From assembly GCF_046250185.1 (NCBI RefSeq), contig NZ_CP176469.1: 64,000 nt of DNA; one strand, given 5' to 3'. The stretch comes from Litorimonas sp046250185 (lineage in GTDB: Bacteria > Pseudomonadota > Alphaproteobacteria > Caulobacterales > Maricaulaceae). The translations under genes were made by a program, and so were the position numbers. The notes under the pieces are model-generated. The model did not search any database. It had not been told where the DNA came from and saw nothing but the letters and a program-made list of their open reading frames with translations. Shown in pieces: positions 26,303 through 34,826 of the stretch. Each line of letters opens with the position of its first letter. The first letter of the stretch is position 1.

Positions 26303-27163
26303 TTAATGCTCAACGCCTTTCCATACGCGCTTATATGACAGCCACAACAAGATAGAGAGCAGGAGCAGATAGACCACGGTCATCAGGCCAACTGACTTCC
26401 GTTGTGCCAGCTTTGGATCAGCGGACCAAGCGAGGAATTCCGTCACGTCAGCGGCCATTTGCTCAACCGTGGCTTCGGGCGCAGGGATCTCTTTGATCTC
26501 GCCGTCTTCCAGAATTCTGACAGGGCTATATTCGATCAAGCCATCCGTCAGCGGTGCGGCCATCGCGATTTTGCCGCCTTCCATGACGGGGTTATAATAG
26601 AGGCCAGGCGTCAATTCGACATCCGCAGGCTTCTTCGCGTCATAGGCAACGAGCAGGTTATAGACATAGTCAGCGCCGTTATTGCGGGCCTTGACCATGA
26701 CGGACAAATCGGGCGGTAATGCGCCGCCATTGGACGCGCGAGCCGCGGCATTATTTGGGTAGATTGGCGGGAATTTGTCGGCTGGCACCGCTGTACGTTC
26801 AATGACGTCGCCCGTTTCCGTGTCAATATCTTCAACCATCCAGTCCGCCGCGAAGTTTTTCACCAGTGGATTGTCATTCGGGTTGGGATAATATTCATCA
26901 TAAAACGGTGCGCCCTTATCGCCGAGATGGCGGAAGGACAAATGCTTGAGTTGGTGACAGCTAGCACAGACTTCGCGGTAGACTTGGTAGCCGCGCTGCA
27001 TCGCTGCGGGGTCATAGCTGCCAAACATGCCGTTAAAGTGCCAGTGCTTATGCACCATTTCATAATCGCCCGTGCCGCCACCGGCTGCATAGGCAATCCC
27101 TCCAGCACCGCCGAGGAGGACAGCCCCCCCAATGAGCCATGATTTCAAGTTCTTCAGCGCCAT
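26303..27163 (-). CDS. petC: Cytochrome c1, bc1 complex
   Basis: 286 residues from the second ATG (27163); ATG at 27178 is an alternative. Haem-carrying subunit that takes electrons from the Rieske centre and passes them to soluble cytochrome c. Seen: signal peptide (SWLIGGAVLLGGAGGIAYA), haem motif CASCH with the following HLSFRHL, the sixth-ligand methionine in AMAAPLTDG, and a C-terminal anchor helix (SVGLMTVVYLLLLSILLWLSY) with KRVWKGVEH facing the cytoplasm. It is the third gene of petA-petB-petC, on the minus strand, 24 bases after petB. Confidence 0.95.
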   Translation of the reverse strand: MALKNLKSWLIGGAVLLGGAGGIAYAAGGGTGDYEMVHKHWHFNGMFGSYDPAAMQRGYQVYREVCASCHQLKHLSFRHLGDKGAPFYDEYYPNPNDNPLVKNFAADWMVEDIDTETGDVIERTAVPADKFPPIYPNNAAARASNGGALPPDLSVMVKARNNGADYVYNLLVAYDAKKPADVELTPGLYYNPVMEGGKIAMAAPLTDGLIEYSPVRILEDGEIKEIPAPEATVEQMAADVTEFLAWSADPKLAQRKSVGLMTVVYLLLLSILLWLSYKRVWKGVEH

Positions 27164-27186
27164 TGTCTTACGCTCCAATCTGTATC

Positions 27187-28467
27187 TTATTCGGCCGGAA
27201 CAGCGGCACCGCGAGGGGCATCGCCAAGCACGGCTTTGGTAATCGATTCTGGTCGTTCTATCGGTTTCTCAACCATGCCAAGGATAGGCAAGATGATCAA
27301 GAAATAGGCGAAGTAATAGATCGTACCGATCTGCGACAGGCGGTAGAATGTGATACCTGAATCGCCCAGAGGGATCGCGATATTATCTGGCGTGCCTGCA
27401 CCGCACCACCCAAGGATGAAGCACATCACGAGGAAGATCAGGAAGAACCAACGCGCCACTGGACGGAAGCGCATGGATTTCACCTTATGCGTATCAAGCC
27501 AAGGCAAGACAAACAGCACGGCAATCGCACCGATCATCAGCAAGATACCCGCCAGCTTATCTGGCACAGCGCGCAGGATCGCATAGAAGGGCAGGAAGTA
27601 CCATTCCGGCACGATGTGCGGCGGTGTCTTCATGGCGTCTGCTTCGATATAGTTATCAGCATGGCCCAAAGCATCTGGCAGATAGAAGAGGAAAAACGCA
27701 AAGATCAGCAAGAATAATGCAATCGCAAAGGCGTCTTTGACTGTGTAGAACGGGTGGAAAGACAGCGTGTCGGATTTCGTTTTCTCTGTCACGCCAATCG
27801 GGTTGTTCTGGCCCACATGATGCAGCGCCCAGACATGCAAGCCGACCAGCGCGGCAATCACGAATGGCAGCAAGTAATGCAGCGCGAAGAACCGGTTGAG
27901 CGTGGCGTTACCGACGGCATACCCGCCCAGCAACCACTGTTGCAGACTTTCGCCAACAACGGGAACCGCACCGAAGAAGCCTGTAATCACGGTCGCGCCC
28001 CAAAAGGACATCTGACCCCATGGCAGAGTATAGCCGAGGAAGGCTGTCGCCATCATCACAAGATAAATCACACAACCAATAATCCACAGCAGCTCTCGCG
28101 GGGCTTTATATGACCCGTAATATAGCGCGCGGAACATATGCATATACACGGCGAGGAAGAACATTGACGCGCCCACGGCATGCATAGGCTGGATCAACCA
28201 ACCAAACGGCACGTCGCGGCGAATACGCTGCACAGACGCAAATGCGAGTTCTGTATCAGCGACGTAATGCATCGCCAAAATTACGCCAGAGACGATCTGC
28301 ACAACCAAGCAAAGCGCGAGGATGCCGCCAAAGGTGTACCAGTAATTCAAATTCCGCGGAGACGGAAATGTCATAAAATCCGCGCCCATGCGGATGATCG
28401 GCAAGCGCTGATCTATCCACTTCGTCGCGGCGTATTTGGGTTCGTATGTAGAAGGATGTCCGGCCAT
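27187..28467 (-). CDS. petB: Cytochrome b, bc1 complex
   Basis: 426 residues, the full bacterial/mitochondrial-type cytochrome b rather than a split b6/subunit IV. Eight membrane helices hold two haems; haem ligands lie in the second and fourth helices (MHAVGASMFFLAVYMHMFR and HYLLPFVIAALVGLHVWALHH). The Qo-site motif PEWY is at VPEWYFLPFYAILR. Two bases separate its start from the petA stop, so they are translationally linked. Standard alphaproteobacterial proton-pumping quinol oxidation. Confidence 0.97.
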   Translation of the reverse strand: MAGHPSTYEPKYAATKWIDQRLPIIRMGADFMTFPSPRNLNYWYTFGGILALCLVVQIVSGVILAMHYVADTELAFASVQRIRRDVPFGWLIQPMHAVGASMFFLAVYMHMFRALYYGSYKAPRELLWIIGCVIYLVMMATAFLGYTLPWGQMSFWGATVITGFFGAVPVVGESLQQWLLGGYAVGNATLNRFFALHYLLPFVIAALVGLHVWALHHVGQNNPIGVTEKTKSDTLSFHPFYTVKDAFAIALFLLIFAFFLFYLPDALGHADNYIEADAMKTPPHIVPEWYFLPFYAILRAVPDKLAGILLMIGAIAVLFVLPWLDTHKVKSMRFRPVARWFFLIFLVMCFILGWCGAGTPDNIAIPLGDSGITFYRLSQIGTIYYFAYFLIILPILGMVEKPIERPESITKAVLGDAPRGAAVPAE

Positions 28468-28469
28468 AA

Positions 28470-29018
28470 TTAACCTACCTTGATGACGTTATCTGAAGTG
28501 TATGAATATGGCGGGATGGTCATATTCAGAGGGGCTGGCCCCTTACGGATGCGGCCCGACGTGTCGTAGTGACTGCCGTGGCATGGGCAATACCACCCGT
28601 CATAATCGCCCGCTTCGCCCACTGGCACACAGCCAAAATGCGTACAAACGCCAATCATGACGAGATAGGCGGGATTAAGTTCGCCTGTCGGGCCCGGCAC
28701 CAAACGCGCATCGTCTGTTTCGGGATCAGGCAGTATTGAAACATCAACGGCTTCCGCTTCTGCGATTTCAGCAGGTGTGCGGTGACGCACGAAAATTGGC
28801 TTGCCCCGCCACAACATTTTCAGCTGTTGGCCCTCGGCGATTTTTGACAGATCAATCTCAATCGATCCCGCCGCCAATGTGTCAGCCGCTTTGCCCATTT
28901 GGGCCACGAGGGGCCACGTAAATGAAGCCACACCAGCCGCTGCCGCTGCGCCAGTGGCGAGGAAGATGAAATCGCGTTTGCCTTCGTCTTCGGGTTTTGT
29001 TTCCAGGGTTTCGGACAT
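28470..29018 (-). CDS. petA: Rieske iron-sulfur protein, bc1 complex
   Basis: 182 residues from the ATG at 29018; the longer frame to 29108 adds upstream sequence without homology. A twin-arginine-like anchor (KRDFIFLATGAAAAAG; Lys-Arg instead of Arg-Arg) and one helix tether the periplasmic 2Fe-2S domain. Both cluster motifs are canonical: CTHFGCVP and CPCHGSHYD, including the Ser and Tyr that hydrogen-bond to the cluster and raise its potential. It is the first gene of petABC. The paralogue at 29138 lies 120 bases upstream on the same strand. Confidence 0.95.
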   Translation of the reverse strand: MSETLETKPEDEGKRDFIFLATGAAAAAGVASFTWPLVAQMGKAADTLAAGSIEIDLSKIAEGQQLKMLWRGKPIFVRHRTPAEIAEAEAVDVSILPDPETDDARLVPGPTGELNPAYLVMIGVCTHFGCVPVGEAGDYDGWYCPCHGSHYDTSGRIRKGPAPLNMTIPPYSYTSDNVIKVG

Positions 29019-29137
29019 AGTCTGTCTAAGCCTCGTAAAATTTCGCGGATTTCCGCAGTCAAATGAGTATCTCGGGCGTTCTACTCTATATATAGGGCAA
29101 AAGACCATAGCTTTTTCGCGTCAAAACGGCGCAATTT

Positions 29138-29680
29138 TCAAGATTCTTCAGGGGCAAGTTTGATTGCACGCTCTGAAACCCACGTATAGGGCGGAATCGC
29201 CATGTTTCTGGGGGCTGGCCCAGACCTGACACGGCCTGACGTGTCAAAATCCGCGCCATGGCAAACACATCGCCATGCATTGAAACGCCCAATTTCACTT
29301 GTTGGGACACAGCCAAAATGTGAGCAAATCCCAATCATAACCAAGTATCGGGGGTCGAATTCCCCACTCGGCTTTGGCTTTAAGCGAGACCGATCTGTTT
29401 CGGGGTCAATCATATCCGCTGTATCATCCGCTTGCGCGGCCGCGATTTCGGCGGGCGTTCGGTAGCGAATGAAAATAGGCTTATTGCGCCACGGCACTAT
29501 CATCTGTTCGCCCTCTTGCAGAAGCGAGAGATCAATCTCCATGCCAGCTTTTGCAACAATGTCCGCCGCTGGCCCCATTTGCCCCAATAAAGGTCGTGTG
29601 AGGGCGACCGCGCCGCCCACGGCAACGGCTCCGGTGGCGATAAAAATGAAGTCTCGCCGCGTTTTGGATGTGTCAGCCAT
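29138..29680 (-). CDS. Second Rieske protein with altered cluster-binding loop
   Basis: 180 residues, clearly a copy of the petA product: same anchor (TRRDFIFIATGAVAVGG, with a true Arg-Arg for Tat export), same spacing, same C-terminal GPAPRNMAIPPYTWVSE. The first motif is CSHFGCVP. The second is CVCHGADFD where petA has CPCHGSHYD, so the Pro, Ser, His and Tyr positions are all replaced while both Cys and both His ligands remain. In mitochondrial and Rhodobacter-type bc1 the Ser and Tyr hydrogen bonds raise the cluster potential; this copy should therefore be lower in potential. Whether it joins the bc1 complex or serves elsewhere is not known. Confidence 0.85.
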   Translation of the reverse strand: MADTSKTRRDFIFIATGAVAVGGAVALTRPLLGQMGPAADIVAKAGMEIDLSLLQEGEQMIVPWRNKPIFIRYRTPAEIAAAQADDTADMIDPETDRSRLKPKPSGEFDPRYLVMIGICSHFGCVPTSEIGRFNAWRCVCHGADFDTSGRVRSGPAPRNMAIPPYTWVSERAIKLAPEES

Positions 29681-29803
29681 AGGTTCAACCTGCCATAATT
29701 AACTTTGAATACCATGTGACTTATTACCAAGCCGTTCATGCGGCCCTCGCCACCATTGCGACGTGATAGTTGTGCGCATGCATTTTGCCGCTATAACCGC
29801 GCC

Positions 29804-30268
29804 ATGACCTCGTCCTCCCTTAACGTGACCCTCTTTCAGCCTGATATTGCTGCCAATCTCGGCGCGATCATGCGGTCTTGTGCGTGTTTTGATGTGGCCC
29901 TGAGCGTGATTGAACCGTGTGGGTTTCCGCTGACGGAGAAATCTTTGCGCCGCGCCGCGATGGATTACGGCACCCCCACAGCCCTGACCCGTCATGTCAG
30001 CTGGGACGCTTTCAAAGCCCTGCCCCGCACAGGTCGGCGAGTTCTGCTAACGACGAAAGGTGCAACCTCGCTCGCGGACTTTATATTCGAGCCAAGCGAC
30101 ACGCTGATTTTTGGCCGCGAGAGCGCCGGTGTGCCGGACGACGTTCATGCGGCGATGGATGCGCGCGTGGTGATTCCCATGGCGGCGGGCGCTCGGTCAT
30201 TGAATTTATCTAATTCCGTCGCGGTCACCTTGTTTGAAGCTTTGCGGCAAACGCAAAGCCTCCCTTAA
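29804..30268 (+). CDS. trmL: tRNA (cytidine(34)-2'-O)-methyltransferase
   Basis: 154 residues from the ATG at 29804; the frame is open further upstream but without family sequence. A SPOUT methyltransferase that methylates the wobble nucleotide of tRNA-Leu using S-adenosylmethionine. Seen: LFQPDIAANLGAIMRSCACF at the start, IFGRESAGVP, and the C-terminal SAM-knot motif SLNLSNSVAVTLFEALRQ. Length is typical for TrmL. It is divergent from the second Rieske gene and followed by hemF in the same direction after 98 bases. Confidence 0.92.
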   Translation: MTSSSLNVTLFQPDIAANLGAIMRSCACFDVALSVIEPCGFPLTEKSLRRAAMDYGTPTALTRHVSWDAFKALPRTGRRVLLTTKGATSLADFIFEPSDTLIFGRESAGVPDDVHAAMDARVVIPMAAGARSLNLSNSVAVTLFEALRQTQSLP

Positions 30269-30366
30269 AACCGCGATCTTACCCCATCAAATTTGTCCCA
30301 GATCAACGACCCAAGCGACAATAAATACGATTGGCAATCGCAGAAATTTACGCCACAGGACACCCC

Positions 30367-31230
30367 ATGTTTGATCAGAAAAAAGATATAGCCGCCGCTT
30401 GGTTTAAAACGCTCCGCAACGACATCTGCGCCGAGTTTGAGCAGCTAGAACGCGAAGCCCCGTCCGAGCTTTACGGCGACACGCCCGGCACGTTTGAATT
30501 CGAGGATTGGGAGCGCAAAGTCGAAAATGGCGGCGGCGGGACAGGCGGCATGTTGCGCGGGCGCTTCTTTGAGAAATGCGGCGTGCATATCTCTGTCGTC
30601 AAAGGCGAATTTGAGGGAGAGATGCGGGAGCGCGTGCCGGGTGCCCAAGATGATCCGCGCTTCTGGGCGGCGGGCATCAGCCTAATCGCGCATATGGTCA
30701 ATCCGCGTGTGCCAGCTGTGCATTTTAATACGCGCTACATTGTAACGACCCAAGATTGGTTTGGCGGCGGCGGTGACCTGACGCCCACACAAGCTGTTGA
30801 CCGTGTGCAGACCAGCCCTGACGCGATTGCCTTTCACGCAGGCATGAAAGCGGCATGTGACGCACATGCTGTCGCAGATTATCCGAAATTAAAAAACTGG
30901 TGCGACGAATATTTTCACCTCCACCACCGCGACGAGCCACGCGGCATTGGCGGTATTTTCTATGATCGATTTAATTCAGGCGACTGGGACGCAGACTTCG
31001 CTTTCACCCAAGACGTCGGGCGGCATTTCAAAGACACTTACGCCGCGATCGCTCGCGGCCGTATGCACGAGCCTTGGACAGAAGCCGAGCGTGAGGAGCA
31101 GTTGATCATGCGCGGCCGCTATGTCGAGTTCAACCTCTTATGGGATCGCGGCACGACATTCGGTCTCAAAACGGGGGGCAATATAAAGACAATCCTCTCC
31201 TCCATGCCTCCCGTGGTAAAGTGGCCCTAA
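30367..31230 (+). CDS. hemF: Oxygen-dependent coproporphyrinogen III oxidase
   Basis: 287 residues from the ATG at 30367 with AGGA upstream. Decarboxylates two propionates of coproporphyrinogen III in haem synthesis, using oxygen and no metal. Family sequences are present: GGGGTGGMLRG, VHISVVKGEF, NPRVPAVHFNTRY, WFGGGGDLTP, HLHHRDEPRGIGGIFYD, and the C-terminal RGRYVEFNLLWDRGTTFGLKTGGN. Near the bc1 genes, which need haem, but in the opposite direction and without clear coupling. Confidence 0.95.
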   Translation: MFDQKKDIAAAWFKTLRNDICAEFEQLEREAPSELYGDTPGTFEFEDWERKVENGGGGTGGMLRGRFFEKCGVHISVVKGEFEGEMRERVPGAQDDPRFWAAGISLIAHMVNPRVPAVHFNTRYIVTTQDWFGGGGDLTPTQAVDRVQTSPDAIAFHAGMKAACDAHAVADYPKLKNWCDEYFHLHHRDEPRGIGGIFYDRFNSGDWDADFAFTQDVGRHFKDTYAAIARGRMHEPWTEAEREEQLIMRGRYVEFNLLWDRGTTFGLKTGGNIKTILSSMPPVVKWP

Positions 31231-31284
31231 GCGTCAAAACTTAGACCAATGGCTTTCGTCCTTAATTTGTGCTAAACTCGATAT

Positions 31285-31857
31285 ATGAAAAGATTAATTC
31301 AGACGTCATTTATAGCCCTTGTATCTTGTGCGATAGCCAGCACGGCCCAAGCGCAGATCGTCGTTCTCGGCAATGGGGCGGCGCATGATTGCTATATCTC
31401 AACCAAGAGCGGCAATTCCGGCACGGCTGATGCGATAAAGCTCTGTAGCGATGCCCTAGGGGATGCGCTGTCGAAGAAAGACCGCGCCGCCACCCACGTC
31501 AATCGCGGCGTGCTGCAAATGCGTAAAGGCGAGTACGCGGCGGCCAAAGCGGACTACGAAATTGCGCTAAAGATGAAGCCAGAGTTGACGGAAGCCTACA
31601 TCAATTACGGCGCGACACTTCTTTATCTGAATGAAACTGACGCAGCTTTGACGGCACTAAACACAGCGATTGATGATCTCGGCGCGGACCAAATACCCGA
31701 AGCGCTCTATAATCGCGCGCTTGTCCATGATCGCCAAGAGAATTTCAAAGCCGCCTATTACGACCTGAAACGCGCGCTGGAACTTCGTCCCGACTGGACG
31801 CCCGCACAGACCGCGATTGGGCGCTATAGCGTCACCTCTCGCAAGAGCGGATCATAA
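31285..31857 (+). CDS. Periplasmic TPR-repeat protein
   Basis: 190 residues. A signal peptide (MKRLIQTSFIALVSCAIASTAQAQ) leads to a short domain with two cysteines (HDCYISTK, IKLCSDAL) and three to four tetratricopeptide repeats between about residues 65 and 170 (THVNRGVLQMRKGEYAAAKADYEIALKMKP and two similar units). TPR arrays bind other proteins; no enzyme domain is present. Probably periplasmic. No partner is visible from the neighbours hemF and fabA. Confidence 0.8.
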   Translation: MKRLIQTSFIALVSCAIASTAQAQIVVLGNGAAHDCYISTKSGNSGTADAIKLCSDALGDALSKKDRAATHVNRGVLQMRKGEYAAAKADYEIALKMKPELTEAYINYGATLLYLNETDAALTALNTAIDDLGADQIPEALYNRALVHDRQENFKAAYYDLKRALELRPDWTPAQTAIGRYSVTSRKSGS

Positions 31858-31990
31858 AGCTGGGACGCGAAAGCGCTGATCTTTGCTAGGGCGTCTAGCC
31901 TAACCTCCCCTTAAATTTTTCCGAGTTTCAACTTGAGTTTAGATACGCATTGTCTATCACTATGCCTTCACAATAGGCGTGTCTGGAACT

Positions 31991-32512
31991 ATGAAAAAAA
32001 TACAATCCTCCTACGATTATGACGATCTGATTATCAGCGGCGAGCGGAGCCTATTTGGGCCCGGCAATGCCAAATTGCCTCTACCACCCATGCTCATGCT
32101 CGACCGGGTTACACACATGGACGAGGACGGCGGTGAACACGGCAAAGGCCAAGTCATCGCGGAGTTAGATATTAAGCCGGATTTGTGGTTTTTCGAATGT
32201 CACTTCAAAGGCGACCCTGTAATGCCAGGCTGCCTTGGCCTAGACGCCATGTGGCAGCTCGTCGGATTTTGGCTTGGCTGGTCTGGCTCCCCTGGGCGCG
32301 GACGTGCGCTGGGTGTGGGCGAGGTTAAATTTACGGGACAAGTCACGCAGGACATCAAAAAAGTCCGCTACGAAATCGAGCTAAAGCGTGTCATCCGCCG
32401 CAAGCTGGTTCTCGGCATTGCCGATGGCCGTATGTATGCGGATGATGAATTAATTTATAAAGCCAAAGACCTGCGGGTTGGCTTGTTTATTCCTGAAAAC
32501 GGAGAAGTCTAA
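31991..32512 (+). CDS. fabA: Bifunctional 3-hydroxydecanoyl-ACP dehydratase/isomerase
   Basis: 173 residues from the ATG at 31991, which aligns end to end with the usual FabA length; a GTG at 31979 is possible. Dehydrates 3-hydroxydecanoyl-ACP and isomerises the product, the entry to anaerobic unsaturated fatty acids. The catalytic His is in WFFECHFKGDPVMPG and the Asp follows in CLGLDAMWQLVGF; GRALGVGEVKFTGQV and DLRVGLF are also typical. Its stop lies directly before the start of fabB, giving a classic fabAB operon. Confidence 0.97.
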   Translation: MKKIQSSYDYDDLIISGERSLFGPGNAKLPLPPMLMLDRVTHMDEDGGEHGKGQVIAELDIKPDLWFFECHFKGDPVMPGCLGLDAMWQLVGFWLGWSGSPGRGRALGVGEVKFTGQVTQDIKKVRYEIELKRVIRRKLVLGIADGRMYADDELIYKAKDLRVGLFIPENGEV

Positions 32513-33727
32513 ATGCGTCGCGTTGTTGTCACAGGTCTCGGTATTGTCTCCTGCATCGGGAACAGTAAAGACGAAGTTGCCGCCAGCCTGAAAGCGGGCA
32601 AATGCGGGATTACCAAAGATGAAAAAATGGCGGAGCTTGGCTTTCGCAGCCAAATTTCTGGCCGTCCGAATTTAGACCCCAAAGACTTTATCGAAAAACG
32701 CTCTATGCGTTTCATGGCGGACGCGGCGGGTTGGAGCGCAGTCTCTATGCAGCAGGCGATTGAGGATGCGGGATTGAGCGAAGATCAAATCTCTCACGAG
32801 CGCACGGGCATTATTGCTGGCTCTGGCGGGCCAAGTTCGCTGGAAATCGTGCGGGCCGCCGATATTACGCGCAAGAATAACTCCCCCAAACGGATTGGGC
32901 CGTTCGCTGTGCCAAAGGCGATGTCATCAACGGTATCAGCGACCCTCGCGACACATTTCAAGATCAAAGGCGTGAATTTCTCGATCACCTCTGCTTGCAC
33001 AACCTCACTGCATTGTATCGGCGCAGCGGCCGAGCAAATCCAATGGGGCAAGCAAGACATTATGTTTGCGGGCGGCGGCGAAGAAGTCGAATGGACGATG
33101 TCCTCCCTCTTTGACGCGATGGGCGCGATGAGCAGCAAATATAATGACACGCCAGAGACGGCCTCTCGCGCCTTTGACGAGAGCCGCGACGGCTTTGTGA
33201 TCGCGGGCGGCGCGGGCATGGTTGTCCTCGAAGAATACGAACACGCCGTTGCGCGCGGCGCGAAAATCTATGCAGAGATCGTCGGCTATGCAGCGACGTC
33301 TGACGGCTACGACATGGTCGCGCCCAGCGGTGAAGGTGCGGAACGTGCCATGCGTATGGCGTTGAAAGATGCGGGTCTGACAACGGTCGATTATATCAAC
33401 CCCCACGCGACCAGCACACCCGTTGGCGACATTGCGGAAACGCAAGCAATCCACCGTGTGTTCGGCGAAAGCGGGCCTTATGTGTCTGCCACAAAGTGTA
33501 TGACAGGCCACAGCCTCGGCGCGGCGGGTGTCCAAGAAGCGATCTATACGCTCCTGATGATGGAACATGACTTCGTCGCACCTAGCATTAACATCACAAC
33601 CGTTGATCCTGAAATTCCCACAATTAACATTGCGCGGAAGCGGGTAGATACTGAGGTCAAGACAGCCATGTCCAATTCTTTCGGATTTGGCGGCACGAAT
33701 GGCAGCGTCATTTTCGCAAAAGTTTAG
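32513..33727 (+). CDS. fabB: 3-oxoacyl-ACP synthase I
   Basis: 404 residues. Elongating ketosynthase of the unsaturated branch, working on the cis-3-decenoyl-ACP made by FabA. Catalytic Cys in SITSACTTSLHC, His in NPHATSTPVGD and second His in CMTGHSLGAAG form the Cys-His-His site; the C-terminal SNSFGFGGTNGSVIF is present. The ATG follows the fabA stop with no gap, so translation is coupled. Confidence 0.97.
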   Translation: MRRVVVTGLGIVSCIGNSKDEVAASLKAGKCGITKDEKMAELGFRSQISGRPNLDPKDFIEKRSMRFMADAAGWSAVSMQQAIEDAGLSEDQISHERTGIIAGSGGPSSLEIVRAADITRKNNSPKRIGPFAVPKAMSSTVSATLATHFKIKGVNFSITSACTTSLHCIGAAAEQIQWGKQDIMFAGGGEEVEWTMSSLFDAMGAMSSKYNDTPETASRAFDESRDGFVIAGGAGMVVLEEYEHAVARGAKIYAEIVGYAATSDGYDMVAPSGEGAERAMRMALKDAGLTTVDYINPHATSTPVGDIAETQAIHRVFGESGPYVSATKCMTGHSLGAAGVQEAIYTLLMMEHDFVAPSINITTVDPEIPTINIARKRVDTEVKTAMSNSFGFGGTNGSVIFAKV

Positions 33728-33794
33728 TGTCGCGCAAATGTGATGACACTTTTTCAGGGTTGAGGCGTATTAGCCTGTAACCCTAGGAGACATC

Positions 33795-34601
33795 ATGCCA
33801 CGCCTACCCCTCATCCCTTCTGCCCTTATCACGGCAATGCTAGCTTTTGCCACGCCCAGCGCAGCGCAGGATTCGATTTTCACTGTCAGTGAGAAGCAGA
33901 ACAAAACTTTCGTAGATGTGGGGGCCGCCGCCCTTATCCGCGAGACATATGTCGGCAGCGAGAAGAGCAGTGTCCTGCCTTTGCCCTTTGTTAGCGCGGG
34001 CTATAAAGGTCGCTACTTTTTTAATCCTGCGCTCGGGGCAGGTGTTTACGCGATCAATAATGATCACTTCCGCCTCGGCGCGACGACCAATATTTCCTTG
34101 GGTCGCAAAGGGGATGATACACCGTTTAACAATGACGCCTTTGAAGTTGACCCTACCCTGACGGCGGCTGCTTTCACGCGCGTTTATCTGCCGATTGCCG
34201 CATTTGACACAATCGCGACTGTGCCAGTTGTCGGCGGTCTTGACGGGATGCGCGTGGACGCATTGCTGTCCACGTCATTCTCCCCACTCGACAATGTAAA
34301 GATTACCCCAGGCGTCCGCGCGACATATCACTCTCGCGATTGGATCAATACGCAATACGGCATTACGGACGCGCAAGCGGCGGCCGTATCCGATACATTC
34401 CCCGCCCTCACAGCGTTAGATCTGGACGGCCAAGTCTCGACCCTCGGCGTGCATACTGCCGTCTATTGGACTGTGAACGAAAATTACGAAGTGATCGGCG
34501 CTGTCAATCATTCCGTCTTGCAAGGTGACGCGAAGGACAGCCCGCTGACCCCTAAAAATACCGGTACAACCCTAGCACTTGCCATCGCGCGAAAATTTTA
34601 G
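33795..34601 (+). CDS. MipA/OmpV-family outer-membrane protein
   Basis: 268 residues with signal peptide (ending SAAQ) and the alternating strand pattern of a small beta-barrel: VDVGAAALIRETYVGS, LPLPFVSAGYKGRYFFNP, GVYAINNDHFRLGATT, through to the C-terminal ALAIARKF with terminal Phe, a barrel-assembly signal. MipA/OmpV proteins are porin-like or scaffold murein enzymes in enterobacteria; function here is not shown. The leader has AGGAGACATC before the ATG. Confidence 0.82.
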   Translation: MPRLPLIPSALITAMLAFATPSAAQDSIFTVSEKQNKTFVDVGAAALIRETYVGSEKSSVLPLPFVSAGYKGRYFFNPALGAGVYAINNDHFRLGATTNISLGRKGDDTPFNNDAFEVDPTLTAAAFTRVYLPIAAFDTIATVPVVGGLDGMRVDALLSTSFSPLDNVKITPGVRATYHSRDWINTQYGITDAQAAAVSDTFPALTALDLDGQVSTLGVHTAVYWTVNENYEVIGAVNHSVLQGDAKDSPLTPKNTGTTLALAIARKF

Positions 34602-34826
34602 AACGCCCCCATAAAAAAGTAGGTCATGCCGTATGTTGAAATCAGGCAGACCTGCCGTTTCGGGGCACTGAAACCTGCAAATCTGACATCCCGGTTTTCA
34701 TACGACATGACCGATCCGCTAAGCGGACCATCCTGTCAGCGCTAGGCCTAGGGATGTCTTACGATTTCCCTATTACAAGCGTTTGTAAAACCTACATTTA
34801 GGTAATTGACAGGGTCTATTGTCGCA
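34602..34826. other. Noncoding gap with nested inverted repeats (candidate structured RNA)
   Basis: 225 bases between two converging genes. Arms GGTCATGCCGTATG (34622-34635) and CATACGACATGACC (34699-34712) pair over 14 positions with one mismatch, closing a domain that contains GTTTC/GAAAC (34657-34661 with 34670-34674) and CAGG/CCTG. A second dyad GACATCCC/GGGATGTC (34685-34692 with 34751-34758) overlaps the first and would compete with it. There are also TCCGCTAAGCGGA and CTAGGCCTAG. It is unlike a simple terminator; it has no recognised RNA family. Confidence 0.45.
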
